In this document: positions 7,426-15,864 of the stretch, one piece after another
How the letters are laid out: every line of letters begins with the position of its first letter
How positions within the stretch are numbered: position 1 is the first letter of the stretch
Source of the DNA: Rufibacter sp. DG15C
Lineage (GTDB): Bacteria; Bacteroidota; Bacteroidia; Cytophagales; Hymenobacteraceae
NCBI RefSeq assembly: GCF_001577755.1
Contig: NZ_CP010776.1
Span: 2,046,001-2,110,000 of the forward strand
DNA: 64,000 nt
Direction of reading: 5' to 3'
Translations under genes and position numbers: made by a program
The notes under the pieces: generated by a model
The model's input: the letters and a program-made list of their open reading frames with translations, nothing else
Databases searched by the model: none
What the model was told of the DNA's origin: nothing

Positions 7426-7626
7426 ATGAGAGAGCAACTTAAAAGCAAGCTTGACAAAATGCAGATGGAAGTAATCCGCGATTGCCAGAACGTGGAAGAC
7501 GTGCAATTAATGTTAGGTATTTTCAGCCAAATGAATGAGGCTTTGAATCAGATTCCTGACACTATGAACAAGCCAAAAGGAGCTAAGAGAGGTCGTAAGC
7601 CAAAGAACGCTGAAAACAACGCGTAA
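7426..7626 (+). CDS. Small conserved-looking protein with a C-terminal AT-hook-like motif
   Basis: A 66-residue cytoplasmic protein. Residues 1-45 (MREQLKSKLDKMQMEVIRDCQNVEDVQLMLGIFSQMNEALNQIPD) should form two amphipathic helices. The tail KPKGAKRGRKPKNAENN contains RGRKP, the core of an AT-hook that binds the minor groove of AT-rich DNA. I do not recognise the family by name. A start 66 bases upstream is possible, but the peptide it would add (VISKFVSPINFYPRKKNS) looks like leader sequence, while MREQ is followed by regular coding texture. Long A/T tracts precede the gene and a terminator follows. A nucleoid-associated or regulatory role is inferred from the tail only. Confidence 0.7.
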   Translation: MREQLKSKLDKMQMEVIRDCQNVEDVQLMLGIFSQMNEALNQIPDTMNKPKGAKRGRKPKNAENNA

Positions 7627-7648
7627 GCAGTTCTCTCTTTACATAAGA

Positions 7649-7690
7649 AAGCCAGGATTTGTCTAGAAGATAAGTCTTGGCTTTTTTTAT
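7649..7690 (+). terminator. Terminator of the small AT-hook-like gene
   Basis: AAGCCAGGA ... TCTTGGCTT forms an imperfect stem followed by seven T, 25-60 bases after the stop codon. Confidence 0.75.
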
Positions 7691-7900
7691 GCTATTACTT
7701 TTTAAGCCAACTTGCTCTGCCTAAGAGGCTAGGGTAGACCTCGGCAAAAATTAACCCACAATTCCTGAAAAAACTTTAAAACAGACGCCCCAGTAGGCAA
7801 AGGAAAGGGCAGTATCTTCGTATAAGCGCAAAGCTACCTAGCCCATTTGCCATTGCGCATGGCTAAGAGGCTCAATTGAGAATAGGACAAGGACCCTTAG

Positions 7901-9049
7901 ATGGAATTTTCTGAACTGGACAGTACTTTTTTACCGGATGAGGCTGATGATACGCAGCCTGCCTTGCTGTTTATTCCAGACATAAGTGGCTTTACGCGGT
8001 TCATGCATGAGAACAAAATCAAATACAGCCGCAACCTCATCGCAGATCTGTTAGAAACCATCATTGAGGCTAACATCATCAACCTGGAGGTCTGTGAGAT
8101 TCAGGGGGACGCCATCCTGTTTTACAAGATGGGACCACCACCCACCATTGAGGAGATGGTCAACCAATGCAAGCAGATTTTCCTTGACTTTCAGAACTAC
8201 CTCAAGATCATGGAGCGGGACGGTTCCCTGCTGGGCACACACCTGTCAGAGAACAAACTCACCCTTAAGATTGTGGCCCATTACGGGCGCATTAGTGTGA
8301 CCCAGATTAGAAGCTATACCAAGCTCATGGGCATGGACGTGATCTTGGCACACCGGCTCTTAAAAAACAACATTGAAGGCTCTGAGTATGTCTTGCTGTC
8401 TGAGGGCTACCTGAAAACCCAAAAACCTGAGGCCGTAGAGAAATGCTTTGAATGGACCCAGTTGCGCGAAGGCTCTACAGAATATGAGCACATGGGCCGG
8501 GTACGCTACAAGTATGCCTTCTTAACGCCGCTTCGGCTTTTGGTCACAGACCCAGAGGTGGAGCATAACAGAAACCACTACCCCAACACCTTTTCCTTAG
8601 AGGTGAAAGTGCAGGCCCCGTTGGACCTGGTGGCCCGCATTATCAGAAACTACAGATTGAAACCCGCCTGGATGCAGGGCATGAAGACGGCCCAGTATGA
8701 CATCTCTAAAAGTGACCGTTCTGGTACCTACTGTAAATGCGAGATGGAGAAGGGCGGCTGCATTGAGATCCAGACCTTACAGTTCAAGGCCTTTGCGGAC
8801 AAGGTGGAGTACATTGAGAAAATCACCAACTTCAAGATGTTCCCCAATGCGCTCCTGTTCCTCAACGCGCAAGCCGCCGGCCCGCATGCCACGTTGCTTA
8901 CCCTGGAGTTTCATTACAGCCGCGTGTCTGTGGGGGATTATTTCTATGACTCCTTTGGTCGGAAGAAGATGCGGGACTTGATGGGTAAATCCTTAAAGCG
9001 CTTGAAAGAACTCTGTGAGCAGGTGCGAAGTAACATGAAAACAAAATAG
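7901..9049 (+). CDS. DUF2652 protein: class III nucleotide cyclase-like domain plus SRPBCC-like domain
   Basis: A 382-residue cytoplasmic protein. Residues 20-165 look like a class III cyclase homology domain: FIPDISGFTRFM (Asp27, first metal ligand position), CEIQGDAILFYK (Asp70, second metal ligand position) and MGMDVILAHRLLKN (Arg152 where cyclases have their catalytic Arg). The neighbouring transition-state Asn of the canonical VNxAARL motif is Ile here, so cyclase activity is uncertain. Residues about 225-375 (SLEVKVQAPLDLVARIIRNYRLKPAWMQG ... LLTLEFHYSRV) resemble an SRPBCC/START-like lipid- or ligand-binding domain. The next gene, convergent, encodes an HD/PycTM membrane protein, the type of effector that answers to cyclic pyrimidine nucleotides. 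A functional link is inference. A palindrome copy and a perfect hairpin follow the stop. Confidence 0.8.
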   Translation: MEFSELDSTFLPDEADDTQPALLFIPDISGFTRFMHENKIKYSRNLIADLLETIIEANIINLEVCEIQGDAILFYKMGPPPTIEEMVNQCKQIFLDFQNYLKIMERDGSLLGTHLSENKLTLKIVAHYGRISVTQIRSYTKLMGMDVILAHRLLKNNIEGSEYVLLSEGYLKTQKPEAVEKCFEWTQLREGSTEYEHMGRVRYKYAFLTPLRLLVTDPEVEHNRNHYPNTFSLEVKVQAPLDLVARIIRNYRLKPAWMQGMKTAQYDISKSDRSGTYCKCEMEKGGCIEIQTLQFKAFADKVEYIEKITNFKMFPNALLFLNAQAAGPHATLLTLEFHYSRVSVGDYFYDSFGRKKMRDLMGKSLKRLKELCEQVRSNMKTK

Positions 9050-9051
9050 GC

Positions 9052-9088
9052 CGTTTTTGGCCTAATTCCTGGAAAATAGCCCAAAAAC
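9052..9088. repeat. 38-bp palindromic element, copy 3
   Basis: Begins two bases after the DUF2652 stop codon. The inner arms are degenerate (CCTAATTCC), while the outer TTTTTGGCC / GCCCAAAAA is kept. Confidence 0.85.
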
Positions 9089-9127
9089 CAAAGCGGCGGT
9101 AAGAATTCTTACCGCCGCTTTGGTTTT
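9088..9127. terminator. Perfect-palindrome terminator between convergent genes
   Basis: A 36-base perfect palindrome built from CCAAAGCGGCGGTAAGAA and its complement, followed by TTTTAT on the plus strand. It lies directly behind the 38-bp element and would end transcription of both convergent genes. Confidence 0.9.
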
Positions 9128-9144
9128 ATAATAATGAGAGGAGT

Positions 9145-10332
9145 TTACCTGGAGATGGCAATCACAAAGGAAAGCACCGTCAAGATAATGCCAATCATGA
9201 AGATGGTGTAAGAGATCCGCAGTAAGCGGTACTTCTTGCTCAGCACATCGCCTAGGTAGTAAATATCTGTAATCATGTTGTTGTAGAGCGCGTTCTTGTC
9301 CCGCATGATCTCATGCATGCCGCTCTGGAAGTCATCCAAGGGGATCTTGGTGAAGTTCCCAAAGAACAACAGGTTGATTCTTCGGCTTTTCAACTTGTTG
9401 GCTTTTAACCGAAAGCTGGTTACCTCTGGCTGCGCCGAAATAATGGCCGAGATCACAGAGGCCAATGACGTGGCCAGCAAAATACCCACCGGAATCATCA
9501 ATACCGGGTTACGCGTAAACTGCGAGCCAATAATGGAGCTTTTTGTACCCAGGTAGGTAATGATGATGGACATGATAATGGCATTCAAGCTGATCATCAT
9601 GTTGGCCTTGTTGTCTGCAATGGCACTTAGACTGATGTGGTTGTCATAGGTGCTTTTGAACATGGTCTCAATCCCGCGCTTGGGCTGCGCCAGGGTCTCA
9701 CGGCCTTCCTTCTCCTTCTTCTTGGTCTTTTTGGTGAGCTCTTTCAGGCGGGCGCGCTGTTCTTGTATGTTCTTGTTGAGTTGCTTAGAGAAACGGGCCT
9801 GCGCCGCCTGCGTCCTAAACGTGACAGACAGCAGAAAGTCTAACTGGTACTGTGCCCACTCCAAATCTGTGTAAGACTCATTGAGGTAGATTTCCCACTC
9901 CACGCGCAACAATTCTGCCTGGGCAAACAAGGTAGGCTTGCCAATATTGGAAATATCTGCGTCTACCAGAATGTCTTCTAGCAGTTGGTGGGTGAGTTGG
10001 CCGTGTTTGGTGGCCATGATGCAGCGGGCCACCTCTATTATCTTTTCCTCTGGGTATTGGTTCTCGCGGAGAAAGGCCGTGGCAAACTCCACGCTCTCGT
10101 CCTCATGGTTCTTGTAGGTGGTGGTATAACCAGTGTCATGAAACCAGGCGGCCAATAAGAGTATTTCTTTTTCTTCTTCCGGTAAATTATGTTCCTCTGC
10201 CAGCAGACGGGCTTCTCTCACCACTTCAAACGTGTGTTTGTAGTTGTGGTACACCAGTTTCTTTGACAGTTTCTCCTTAAAAAGGGCGGCAACAAAATTG
10301 CTCGCTTTCCGGATGAGGTCTTCTTTTTCCAT
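9145..10332 (-). CDS. HD-domain protein with C-terminal Pycsar-effector-type (PycTM) membrane region
   Basis: A 395-residue protein with two modules. The N-terminal HD phosphohydrolase domain shows His33 (YKHT), His65-Asp66 (WFHDTGY) and Asp124/Asp126 (VDADISNIG), the H-HD-D metal site of nucleotide and cyclic-nucleotide hydrolases. A Lys/Glu-rich linker (about 187-215) leads to the membrane module: ADNKANMMISLNAIIMSIIITYLG (240-262), VLMIPVGILLATSLASVISAII (277-298) and a final helix SYTIFMIGIILTVLSFVIAI (374-393). This D-x-KA-N membrane block is the hallmark of the Pycsar TM effector family. In Pycsar defence the TM effector is opened by cCMP or cUMP. Here the HD domain might hydrolyse the signal or control the effector. 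HD-PycTM proteins also occur outside defence loci, so function is open. Confidence 0.85.
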   Translation of the reverse strand: MEKEDLIRKASNFVAALFKEKLSKKLVYHNYKHTFEVVREARLLAEEHNLPEEEKEILLLAAWFHDTGYTTTYKNHEDESVEFATAFLRENQYPEEKIIEVARCIMATKHGQLTHQLLEDILVDADISNIGKPTLFAQAELLRVEWEIYLNESYTDLEWAQYQLDFLLSVTFRTQAAQARFSKQLNKNIQEQRARLKELTKKTKKKEKEGRETLAQPKRGIETMFKSTYDNHISLSAIADNKANMMISLNAIIMSIIITYLGTKSSIIGSQFTRNPVLMIPVGILLATSLASVISAIISAQPEVTSFRLKANKLKSRRINLLFFGNFTKIPLDDFQSGMHEIMRDKNALYNNMITDIYYLGDVLSKKYRLLRISYTIFMIGIILTVLSFVIAISR

Positions 10333-10741
10333 AAATAAATTGGAGTGGCGGGGCAGTAAGGTCGCCTACGGGAGCCACATCTGAGGGCACGGCTCCAGCG
10401 TTGAGTTTAATCCAAAGTGTAAAACGCGATAAACCCAGGTAAGGTTAAGGAACTATCCGCTGTTTTTGGCTTACTTTCTGAAAATCAGGCCAAAAACAAT
10501 TGTATTGAGAGGGCTAAGGGCGCCTAACTCTCTATTCTTTTGCCAGAACCCTTTTTATAAGTAAACCTTCTCACGGTCCTTACGTCTTTAGGCAAAAGAG
10601 AAGCAACCTTGCCCTGGGAATTTCTGTGCCCCAGCCTAGCGGCCTATCTCAAAATAAAGACCGCTTTGCCTTTTTTCTATACTGCAAAGGCAATAGTAAA
10701 AGCGGAGGCGGGGTATGGGTGGCTTTTGAAATAATTGATTC
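10333..10741. other. Intergenic region upstream of the phosphoesterase/barrel gene
   Basis: About 400 bases between divergent genes. It holds one palindrome copy (10461) and no convincing gene; the last 100 bases should contain the promoter of the gene at 10742, but no exact -7 box was found. Confidence 0.5.
10461..10498. repeat. 38-bp palindromic element, copy 4
   Basis: Outermost bases are TG ... CA instead of CG ... CG, a paired change in both arms. It lies in the 5' region of the phosphoesterase/barrel gene. Confidence 0.85.
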
Positions 10742-13700
10742 ATGAAAAACAAGTACGTACTCTACCTTCTGCCTCTGCTGGCCCTCTGCCTGTTGGGGGG
10801 CTGTAAATCCACTTATAAAGCATTCTATTCCAAAGACCTCATCAACTGGAAGGACAGAACCCCTAAAGACTCTTCTGAGATCATCTACAGCGTCTTTCTT
10901 ATTGGCGATGCCGGCGCTCCGCTTACAGATGAGCCAGACCCCAACTTGGTGTTGCTCAAATCTCAGTTAGACGTGGCCAATGAGAACAGTGCCGTGGTGT
11001 ACCTGGGGGACAACATCTACCAGAATGGTCTGCCAGAGCCTGGGGCCTATGACCGTAAGACCGCAGAGGCCCGCATGAAGGCCCAGCTGGAAATCTTGAA
11101 AGGCTACAAAGGCGAAAAGTACATGATTCCCGGCAACCATGACTGGGGCGGCGGCAGCGGCTCTCCAGATGGCCTGGAGGCGGTAATCAGGGAAGAGCGC
11201 TTTGTAGAGGAATACCTGACAGACACTACTACCAACATTGTGGTGGGCACAGACTTCTTTGTGCCGGGTGAAGGCTGTCCCGGCCCGTTTGAGGTATTGG
11301 TGCAGGATGAAATTGTCCTGATTGCCATCAACTCCCAGTGGTGGCTGCACCCGTATGAACGCCCGTACGGCAATGACAACGTCTGCGGCGTGGTAAATGA
11401 GGTAGACTTTCTGGTGCAGCTAGAGGATATCATCAACAAGCACAACGGCAAAGACATTCTAGTGGTGGGGCACCATCCTCTCATGAGCAATGGTATTCAC
11501 GGGGGCTTCTTCACCCTGACAGACCATTTGTTTCCTCTAACCATTGTCTACAAGTGGGCGGTACTGCCTATTCCTATCATAGGTTCAATCTATCCGTTGG
11601 CGCGTAAATATGGTGGCATTAGCCAGGATATTCCGCACCCAACATACCAAGCTTATATAAAAGGGTTGACCGCCATTTTTGACAAGTACCCTAACATAGT
11701 GTACGCTGCCGGCCATGAGCACAACCTGCAGTATGGTAAACTGGGCAAGCTGCCGCACATCATTAGTGGTTCTGGCTGTAAAACCCAGCACGTGAGCGAC
11801 GGCGGGGCAGCTAACTACGCCCACAAAGAGAAAGGCTTCGCCAAAATAAACTATTACAAAAACGGCGAGGCATGGGTAGAGTTCTGGACGCCGGGCACGA
11901 AAGCAGGAGACCCAGGGGTGATGACGTTCAGGTCGCCTATGTATTCTAAAACCTCTAAGGAAGAAGAACGCATTAGCCTGTCCACAGAAGATTATTCAGA
12001 CAGCACCATCACGCTACCCGCCAACCCTGCTTATAAGGCTGGTGATTTCAAGCAAACGTTTTTAGGCAAGCACTACCGCACAGACTGGCAGACTCCGGTT
12101 ACCATTCCTTTGCTGGACTTAAAGTCAGAGAAAGGCGGCTTGGTACCTTACCAGAAAGGCGGCGGCAAGCAGACCTCTTCGCTTAAGTTAAGAAATGAGG
12201 AAGGCCGTGAGTACACCTTGCGTTCTGTGAACAAGGACCCTACGGCCGTATTGCCGGTAGACTTGCAGGAAACCTTTGCCAGAGACTTGTTGCAGGATCA
12301 GATATCAGCGCAGCACCCGTACGGCGCTTTGATTGCTCCTAAACTAGCAGATGCGGCCGGCGTGTACCACACTAATCCCAAACTGGTGTTTGTGCCCAAG
12401 GATCCCCGCTTGCGTCAATATTTAGATGAGTTCAGCAATACCATTGCGTTCTTAGAAGAAGATGCAGATGAAGACCACTCAGACGTAGCCAGCCTGGGCA
12501 ATGCCACCAACTTGGTAGGCACAGAAAAAGTGCTGGAGCGCAAGAAGAATGACCATGACAACCGCGTGGACGAGGTAGAGTTTGCCAAAGCCCGCCTGCT
12601 GGACATGCTCATTGGCGACTGGGACCGCCATGAAGGCCAATGGCGCTGGGCCGAAACCGAGAAGGGAGACAACCGTCTCTTTAGACCTGTGCCTGAAGAC
12701 CGGGACGTGGCTTTCTTTAAAGCAGATGGGTTTATTCCGTGGTTAGTAAGCCGCCGCTGGGGCGTGCGGAATTTCCAGCATTTTGGATATGACTATGGTG
12801 ATTACAAAGGACTCAACTTGACGGCCCTTACCAGTGATCGTACCTTCTTGTCCAGTGTTACCAAAGAGCAATGGCTGGAACTGGCCAACAAGATGAAGGC
12901 AGACATGACAGACGCCGCCATTGAAGAGGCGGTGCGTCAATTGCCCAAAGAAGTCTATCCTATTTCTGGACCCGAGATCATTGCCAAGTTAAAATCAAGA
13001 AGAGACCTCCTGCCAGATGTGGCCGCCAAATACTACAAACACCTCTCTGAGGTAGTAGACATTTCTGGCAGTGACAAGCGCGAGATGTTCTTGGTAGAGC
13101 GCCTCAATGAAAATGAGACGCGCGTGACCATGCGCAAAATCAACAAAGAAGGGCAGGTGGCCAAAGTGCTGTACCAACGCACCTTCCTGCACGGCGAAAC
13201 TGAAGAGGTACGCCTGTACGGCTTAGGCGGTGATGATATCTTTGAACTGACCGGTGCTACCAAGCGGGGCATCATGGTGCGGGTCTTGGCAGGAGAAGGA
13301 AATGACTCTATCACTGACAAGTCCACAGTCAAAGGCATGGTGCGCAAAACCAAAGTCTATGACAACACCCAAGAAAAGAACGTCATCAACTACAGCTCAG
13401 AGACCGAGGATAAAACCGAAGAGTTTGAAGACGTCAATCTCTATGATAGAGATAATTACAAGATTGCCTACTTCGGGCCTAGGCTGGCCATAGAATACAA
13501 CGTAGATGACGGTCTGTTCCTGGGTGGCGGCTTCCTGTACCGCAACCACAAGTTCAGGAAGAAACCCTATGCCTCTGAGCATTACCTGCGCGCCAACTAT
13601 GCCTTTGCCACCGGTGCCTACAATGTGCGCTACAATGGGGAGTTCAAGCAAGTGTTAAATGACGGCCTAGACCTTGGCATCACCGCTGCCTTGTACGGGC

Positions 13701-14494
13701 CGCAGTACCAGTTCAACTTCTATGGCCTGGGCAATGAGACACAAGAGCAGGGAGATGTAGAGTACCACCGCGTACGCCTGTCCAGGTTACTGATCTCGCC
13801 TACCATCAACACTTCCTTGTTCCATTTCATCCATATGGGCATAGGGCCCATGTATGACCAGTACCAAGTACAGTCTACGCCGGGCCGGTTTATAGATGAA
13901 GAATACGGGGAAGACGTCTTTAACAAGGACCGGTACACGGGCGTGAGGGGCTTCTTGAATGTGCAGGCCGTTAGTACGCCCAATAACCCGCGCATTGGCA
14001 TTAAGTGGTTGCATGAGTTCACGTACAATCACCAGCTAGATGAGGAGAAAGTGAATTTTGGACGCTACAGCTCTGAGTTCATCTTCTACATTGGACCAAG
14101 GTTACCATTCCAATTGACCTTGGCGGCCAGGCTGGGCGGGGCCCATAACTTCGGGGATTTCCCTTTCTACCAAGCCAATACCTTGGGCGGTCTTTCCAAT
14201 TTACGAGGCTACAGAAGAACGCGCTTTGCCGGCAGAAGCAGCCTGTACCAAAACACTGAGTTGCGGGTAGAGCTCTTCAAGTTCAACGTGTATTTGTTCC
14301 CGGGTAAGTTTGGCTTGATGGGCTTGGTAGACCATGGCCGCGTGTGGGTAGACAATGAAGACTCTAACAAGATACACCGGGGCTTTGGCGGCGGTGTCTG
14401 GATTGACGTCTTGAAGCAGGCGGTGGTCAACGCTACGTACTCAGTGGGTGAGGAGGACAAGCTCTTCAACCTCAACTTCGGGTTCCTGTTTTAA
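10742..14494 (+). CDS. Giant outer-membrane lipoprotein: metallophosphoesterase, kinase-like middle and C-terminal beta barrel
   Basis: A 1250-residue protein with a lipoprotein signal (LLALCLLGGC, lipid Cys21). The calcineurin-like phosphoesterase domain spans about 50-340: GDAGAP (55-60), YLGDNIY (88-94), PGNHDWGG (130-137), VGHHPLMSNG and AGHEHNLQY are the metal-binding blocks. Residues about 430-780 contain VLDMLIGDWDRHEGQWRW-like sequence (DWDRH at 626-630) and PEDRDVAFF, reminiscent of the DRH and acidic motifs of atypical secreted kinases. From about 900 to the end it is beta-rich with barrel strands (LGGLSNLRGYRRTRFAGRSSLYQNTELRVEL) like the surface-antigen/BamA family. Similar phosphoesterase-barrel fusions are common in Bacteroidota outer membranes. 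Substrate unknown; the kinase reading is inference. Confidence 0.8.
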   Translation: MKNKYVLYLLPLLALCLLGGCKSTYKAFYSKDLINWKDRTPKDSSEIIYSVFLIGDAGAPLTDEPDPNLVLLKSQLDVANENSAVVYLGDNIYQNGLPEPGAYDRKTAEARMKAQLEILKGYKGEKYMIPGNHDWGGGSGSPDGLEAVIREERFVEEYLTDTTTNIVVGTDFFVPGEGCPGPFEVLVQDEIVLIAINSQWWLHPYERPYGNDNVCGVVNEVDFLVQLEDIINKHNGKDILVVGHHPLMSNGIHGGFFTLTDHLFPLTIVYKWAVLPIPIIGSIYPLARKYGGISQDIPHPTYQAYIKGLTAIFDKYPNIVYAAGHEHNLQYGKLGKLPHIISGSGCKTQHVSDGGAANYAHKEKGFAKINYYKNGEAWVEFWTPGTKAGDPGVMTFRSPMYSKTSKEEERISLSTEDYSDSTITLPANPAYKAGDFKQTFLGKHYRTDWQTPVTIPLLDLKSEKGGLVPYQKGGGKQTSSLKLRNEEGREYTLRSVNKDPTAVLPVDLQETFARDLLQDQISAQHPYGALIAPKLADAAGVYHTNPKLVFVPKDPRLRQYLDEFSNTIAFLEEDADEDHSDVASLGNATNLVGTEKVLERKKNDHDNRVDEVEFAKARLLDMLIGDWDRHEGQWRWAETEKGDNRLFRPVPEDRDVAFFKADGFIPWLVSRRWGVRNFQHFGYDYGDYKGLNLTALTSDRTFLSSVTKEQWLELANKMKADMTDAAIEEAVRQLPKEVYPISGPEIIAKLKSRRDLLPDVAAKYYKHLSEVVDISGSDKREMFLVERLNENETRVTMRKINKEGQVAKVLYQRTFLHGETEEVRLYGLGGDDIFELTGATKRGIMVRVLAGEGNDSITDKSTVKGMVRKTKVYDNTQEKNVINYSSETEDKTEEFEDVNLYDRDNYKIAYFGPRLAIEYNVDDGLFLGGGFLYRNHKFRKKPYASEHYLRANYAFATGAYNVRYNGEFKQVLNDGLDLGITAALYGPQYQFNFYGLGNETQEQGDVEYHRVRLSRLLISPTINTSLFHFIHMGIGPMYDQYQVQSTPGRFIDEEYGEDVFNKDRYTGVRGFLNVQAVSTPNNPRIGIKWLHEFTYNHQLDEEKVNFGRYSSEFIFYIGPRLPFQLTLAARLGGAHNFGDFPFYQANTLGGLSNLRGYRRTRFAGRSSLYQNTELRVELFKFNVYLFPGKFGLMGLVDHGRVWVDNEDSNKIHRGFGGGVWIDVLKQAVVNATYSVGEEDKLFNLNFGFLF

Positions 14495-14674
14495 AACCTA
14501 AGTTGAATCATATGCTACCCTGCAAAGATGAATTTTATGAATGTACTACTAGCCGCGGCATCTTTCTGACGGTACTGCACGTTTGAGAAAGTCTGTATGT
14601 AGTAGTCATCCATTGCAAAACCAATCCCCTCACAAAAAGGGTGAAAGCTCTTTTTGTGGTACCCGTTTCTAACT

Positions 14675-15724
14675 ATGAAAAACATTTATTCCTTGGTGGT
14701 GAGTATGGCCCTTTTGGGCTTTAGTGAACAGGCAGCAGCGCAAGAGGTACTCACAGACTCTGCACAAGCGGTAAGAGCGCAAACAGACCCAAAGGAACTG
14801 GCCAACCCGTCGGTAGTAGGGATGGGCCGAAGCAAAGGCGTGGTTGTGCGTTATGAGATGCTGCCCCGCTTTGGGCTGCGCTCAGAGGGCAAACGGTCAG
14901 ACATTGGTAACGCCGAGGCAGACGTGCGCCGCAACAACAAGTTTGAAATAAAGGCCTATGCCCCGATCATCAACAGACCGCATTTAAAGATGGTGTTTGG
15001 GGTGGGGTATTTTCTGGAGGAGTTCAATTTTAAACAGCCAGAAGGCCTGGAGTATCCGTTGTACAAGCAGCTGCAAGACAAGGATTTACGGTCACTGGAT
15101 GCCCAGCTCATCACACTCAAGCCGTTCAATGAAAAGAACTTCTTGTTGGTGCGGTTAAAAGGTGAACTGAACGGGGACTACGGCAAGTACAGCAACCTCT
15201 CTTTTGATAAGTATTTAAAGACCAGCGTAGAAGCCATCTACGGCTGGAAGAAAAGTCCTTTCTTTGCGTATGGATTTGGGGTGCAACTAGGCTATACCTT
15301 CGGCCGACAGTCCATTTACCCCGCCATCCTGTATAACCGCACCTTCAATGATCGCTGGGGCATAGAGTCCATCTTTCCGGCTAACCTAACGGTGCGCCGC
15401 AACCTATCAGAGAAGTCCTTGCTATTTGCCGGCTACAAAGTGGAGGGGGCCAGCTATAACATCACCGTGAGCCCGCCGTTCATGCTCAATGAAACCGTGG
15501 AACTACGTAAATCTGAGATTAGAGCCAGGCTGAGATGGGAACGGGAAATCTACGACTTCATCTGGTTTGGCATGGAAGGCGGCTACCGCTACAACCACCG
15601 CTTTGACGTGTATGACGGCGAAGACGTAAACTCTGACCCCTTGATTAAAAGCCACATCAAAGACGCGGCCTTCTTGCAGTTTGACTTGTTCCTGGTGCCT
15701 CCTAAAAGGTTCTTGAAGCAATAA
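14675..15724 (+). CDS. DUF6268-like outer-membrane beta-barrel protein
   Basis: A 349-residue exported protein. The signal peptide begins at MKNIYSLVVSMALLGFSEQAAAQ, which is why this start is chosen over an in-frame ATG seven codons upstream. The mature part is made of amphipathic beta strands rich in aromatic and Gly residues (LKMVFGVGYFLEEFNF, NFLLVRLKGELNGDYG, FFAYGFGVQLGYTFG, SLLFAGYKVEGASYNITVSP) and ends FDLFLVPPKRFLKQ. This is the pattern of the DUF6268 family of Bacteroidota outer-membrane proteins with no known substrate. It follows the phosphoesterase/barrel gene by 180 bases and may be transcribed with it. A palindrome copy starts eight bases after the stop and a strong terminator follows. 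Confidence 0.75.
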   Translation: MKNIYSLVVSMALLGFSEQAAAQEVLTDSAQAVRAQTDPKELANPSVVGMGRSKGVVVRYEMLPRFGLRSEGKRSDIGNAEADVRRNNKFEIKAYAPIINRPHLKMVFGVGYFLEEFNFKQPEGLEYPLYKQLQDKDLRSLDAQLITLKPFNEKNFLLVRLKGELNGDYGKYSNLSFDKYLKTSVEAIYGWKKSPFFAYGFGVQLGYTFGRQSIYPAILYNRTFNDRWGIESIFPANLTVRRNLSEKSLLFAGYKVEGASYNITVSPPFMLNETVELRKSEIRARLRWEREIYDFIWFGMEGGYRYNHRFDVYDGEDVNSDPLIKSHIKDAAFLQFDLFLVPPKRFLKQ

Positions 15725-15731
15725 AGGCTTT

Positions 15732-15769
15732 CGTTTTTGGCCTGGTTTCCAGAAAACAGGGCAAAAACG
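15732..15769. repeat. 38-bp palindromic element, copy 5
   Basis: Close to consensus (CCTGGTTTCCAGAAAACAGG in the centre), located between the DUF6268 stop and its terminator. Confidence 0.9.
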
Positions 15770-15791
15770 AAAGTCTACTTACACTACACGT

Positions 15792-15841
15792 AAAACAGGA
15801 ATCGGCCCCTTTGCAAAAGCAGAGGGGCCGATTCCTGTTTT
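15792..15841. terminator. Strong bidirectional terminator between DUF6268 gene and ppk1
   Basis: Arms AAAACAGGAATCGGCCCCTT and its complement pair over more than 20 bases around a short AAAA loop, with T runs on both strands. It serves two convergent genes. Confidence 0.9.
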
Positions 15842-15864
15842 AGATAACTCTATTGGCTGAATGC

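Noticed and set aside
7901-10332. A standard Pycsar defence operon
   Set aside because: The two genes are convergent with a terminator between them, the cyclase-like domain is DUF2652 with a substituted Asn, and no other defence gene is nearby. Kept only as a tentative finding.
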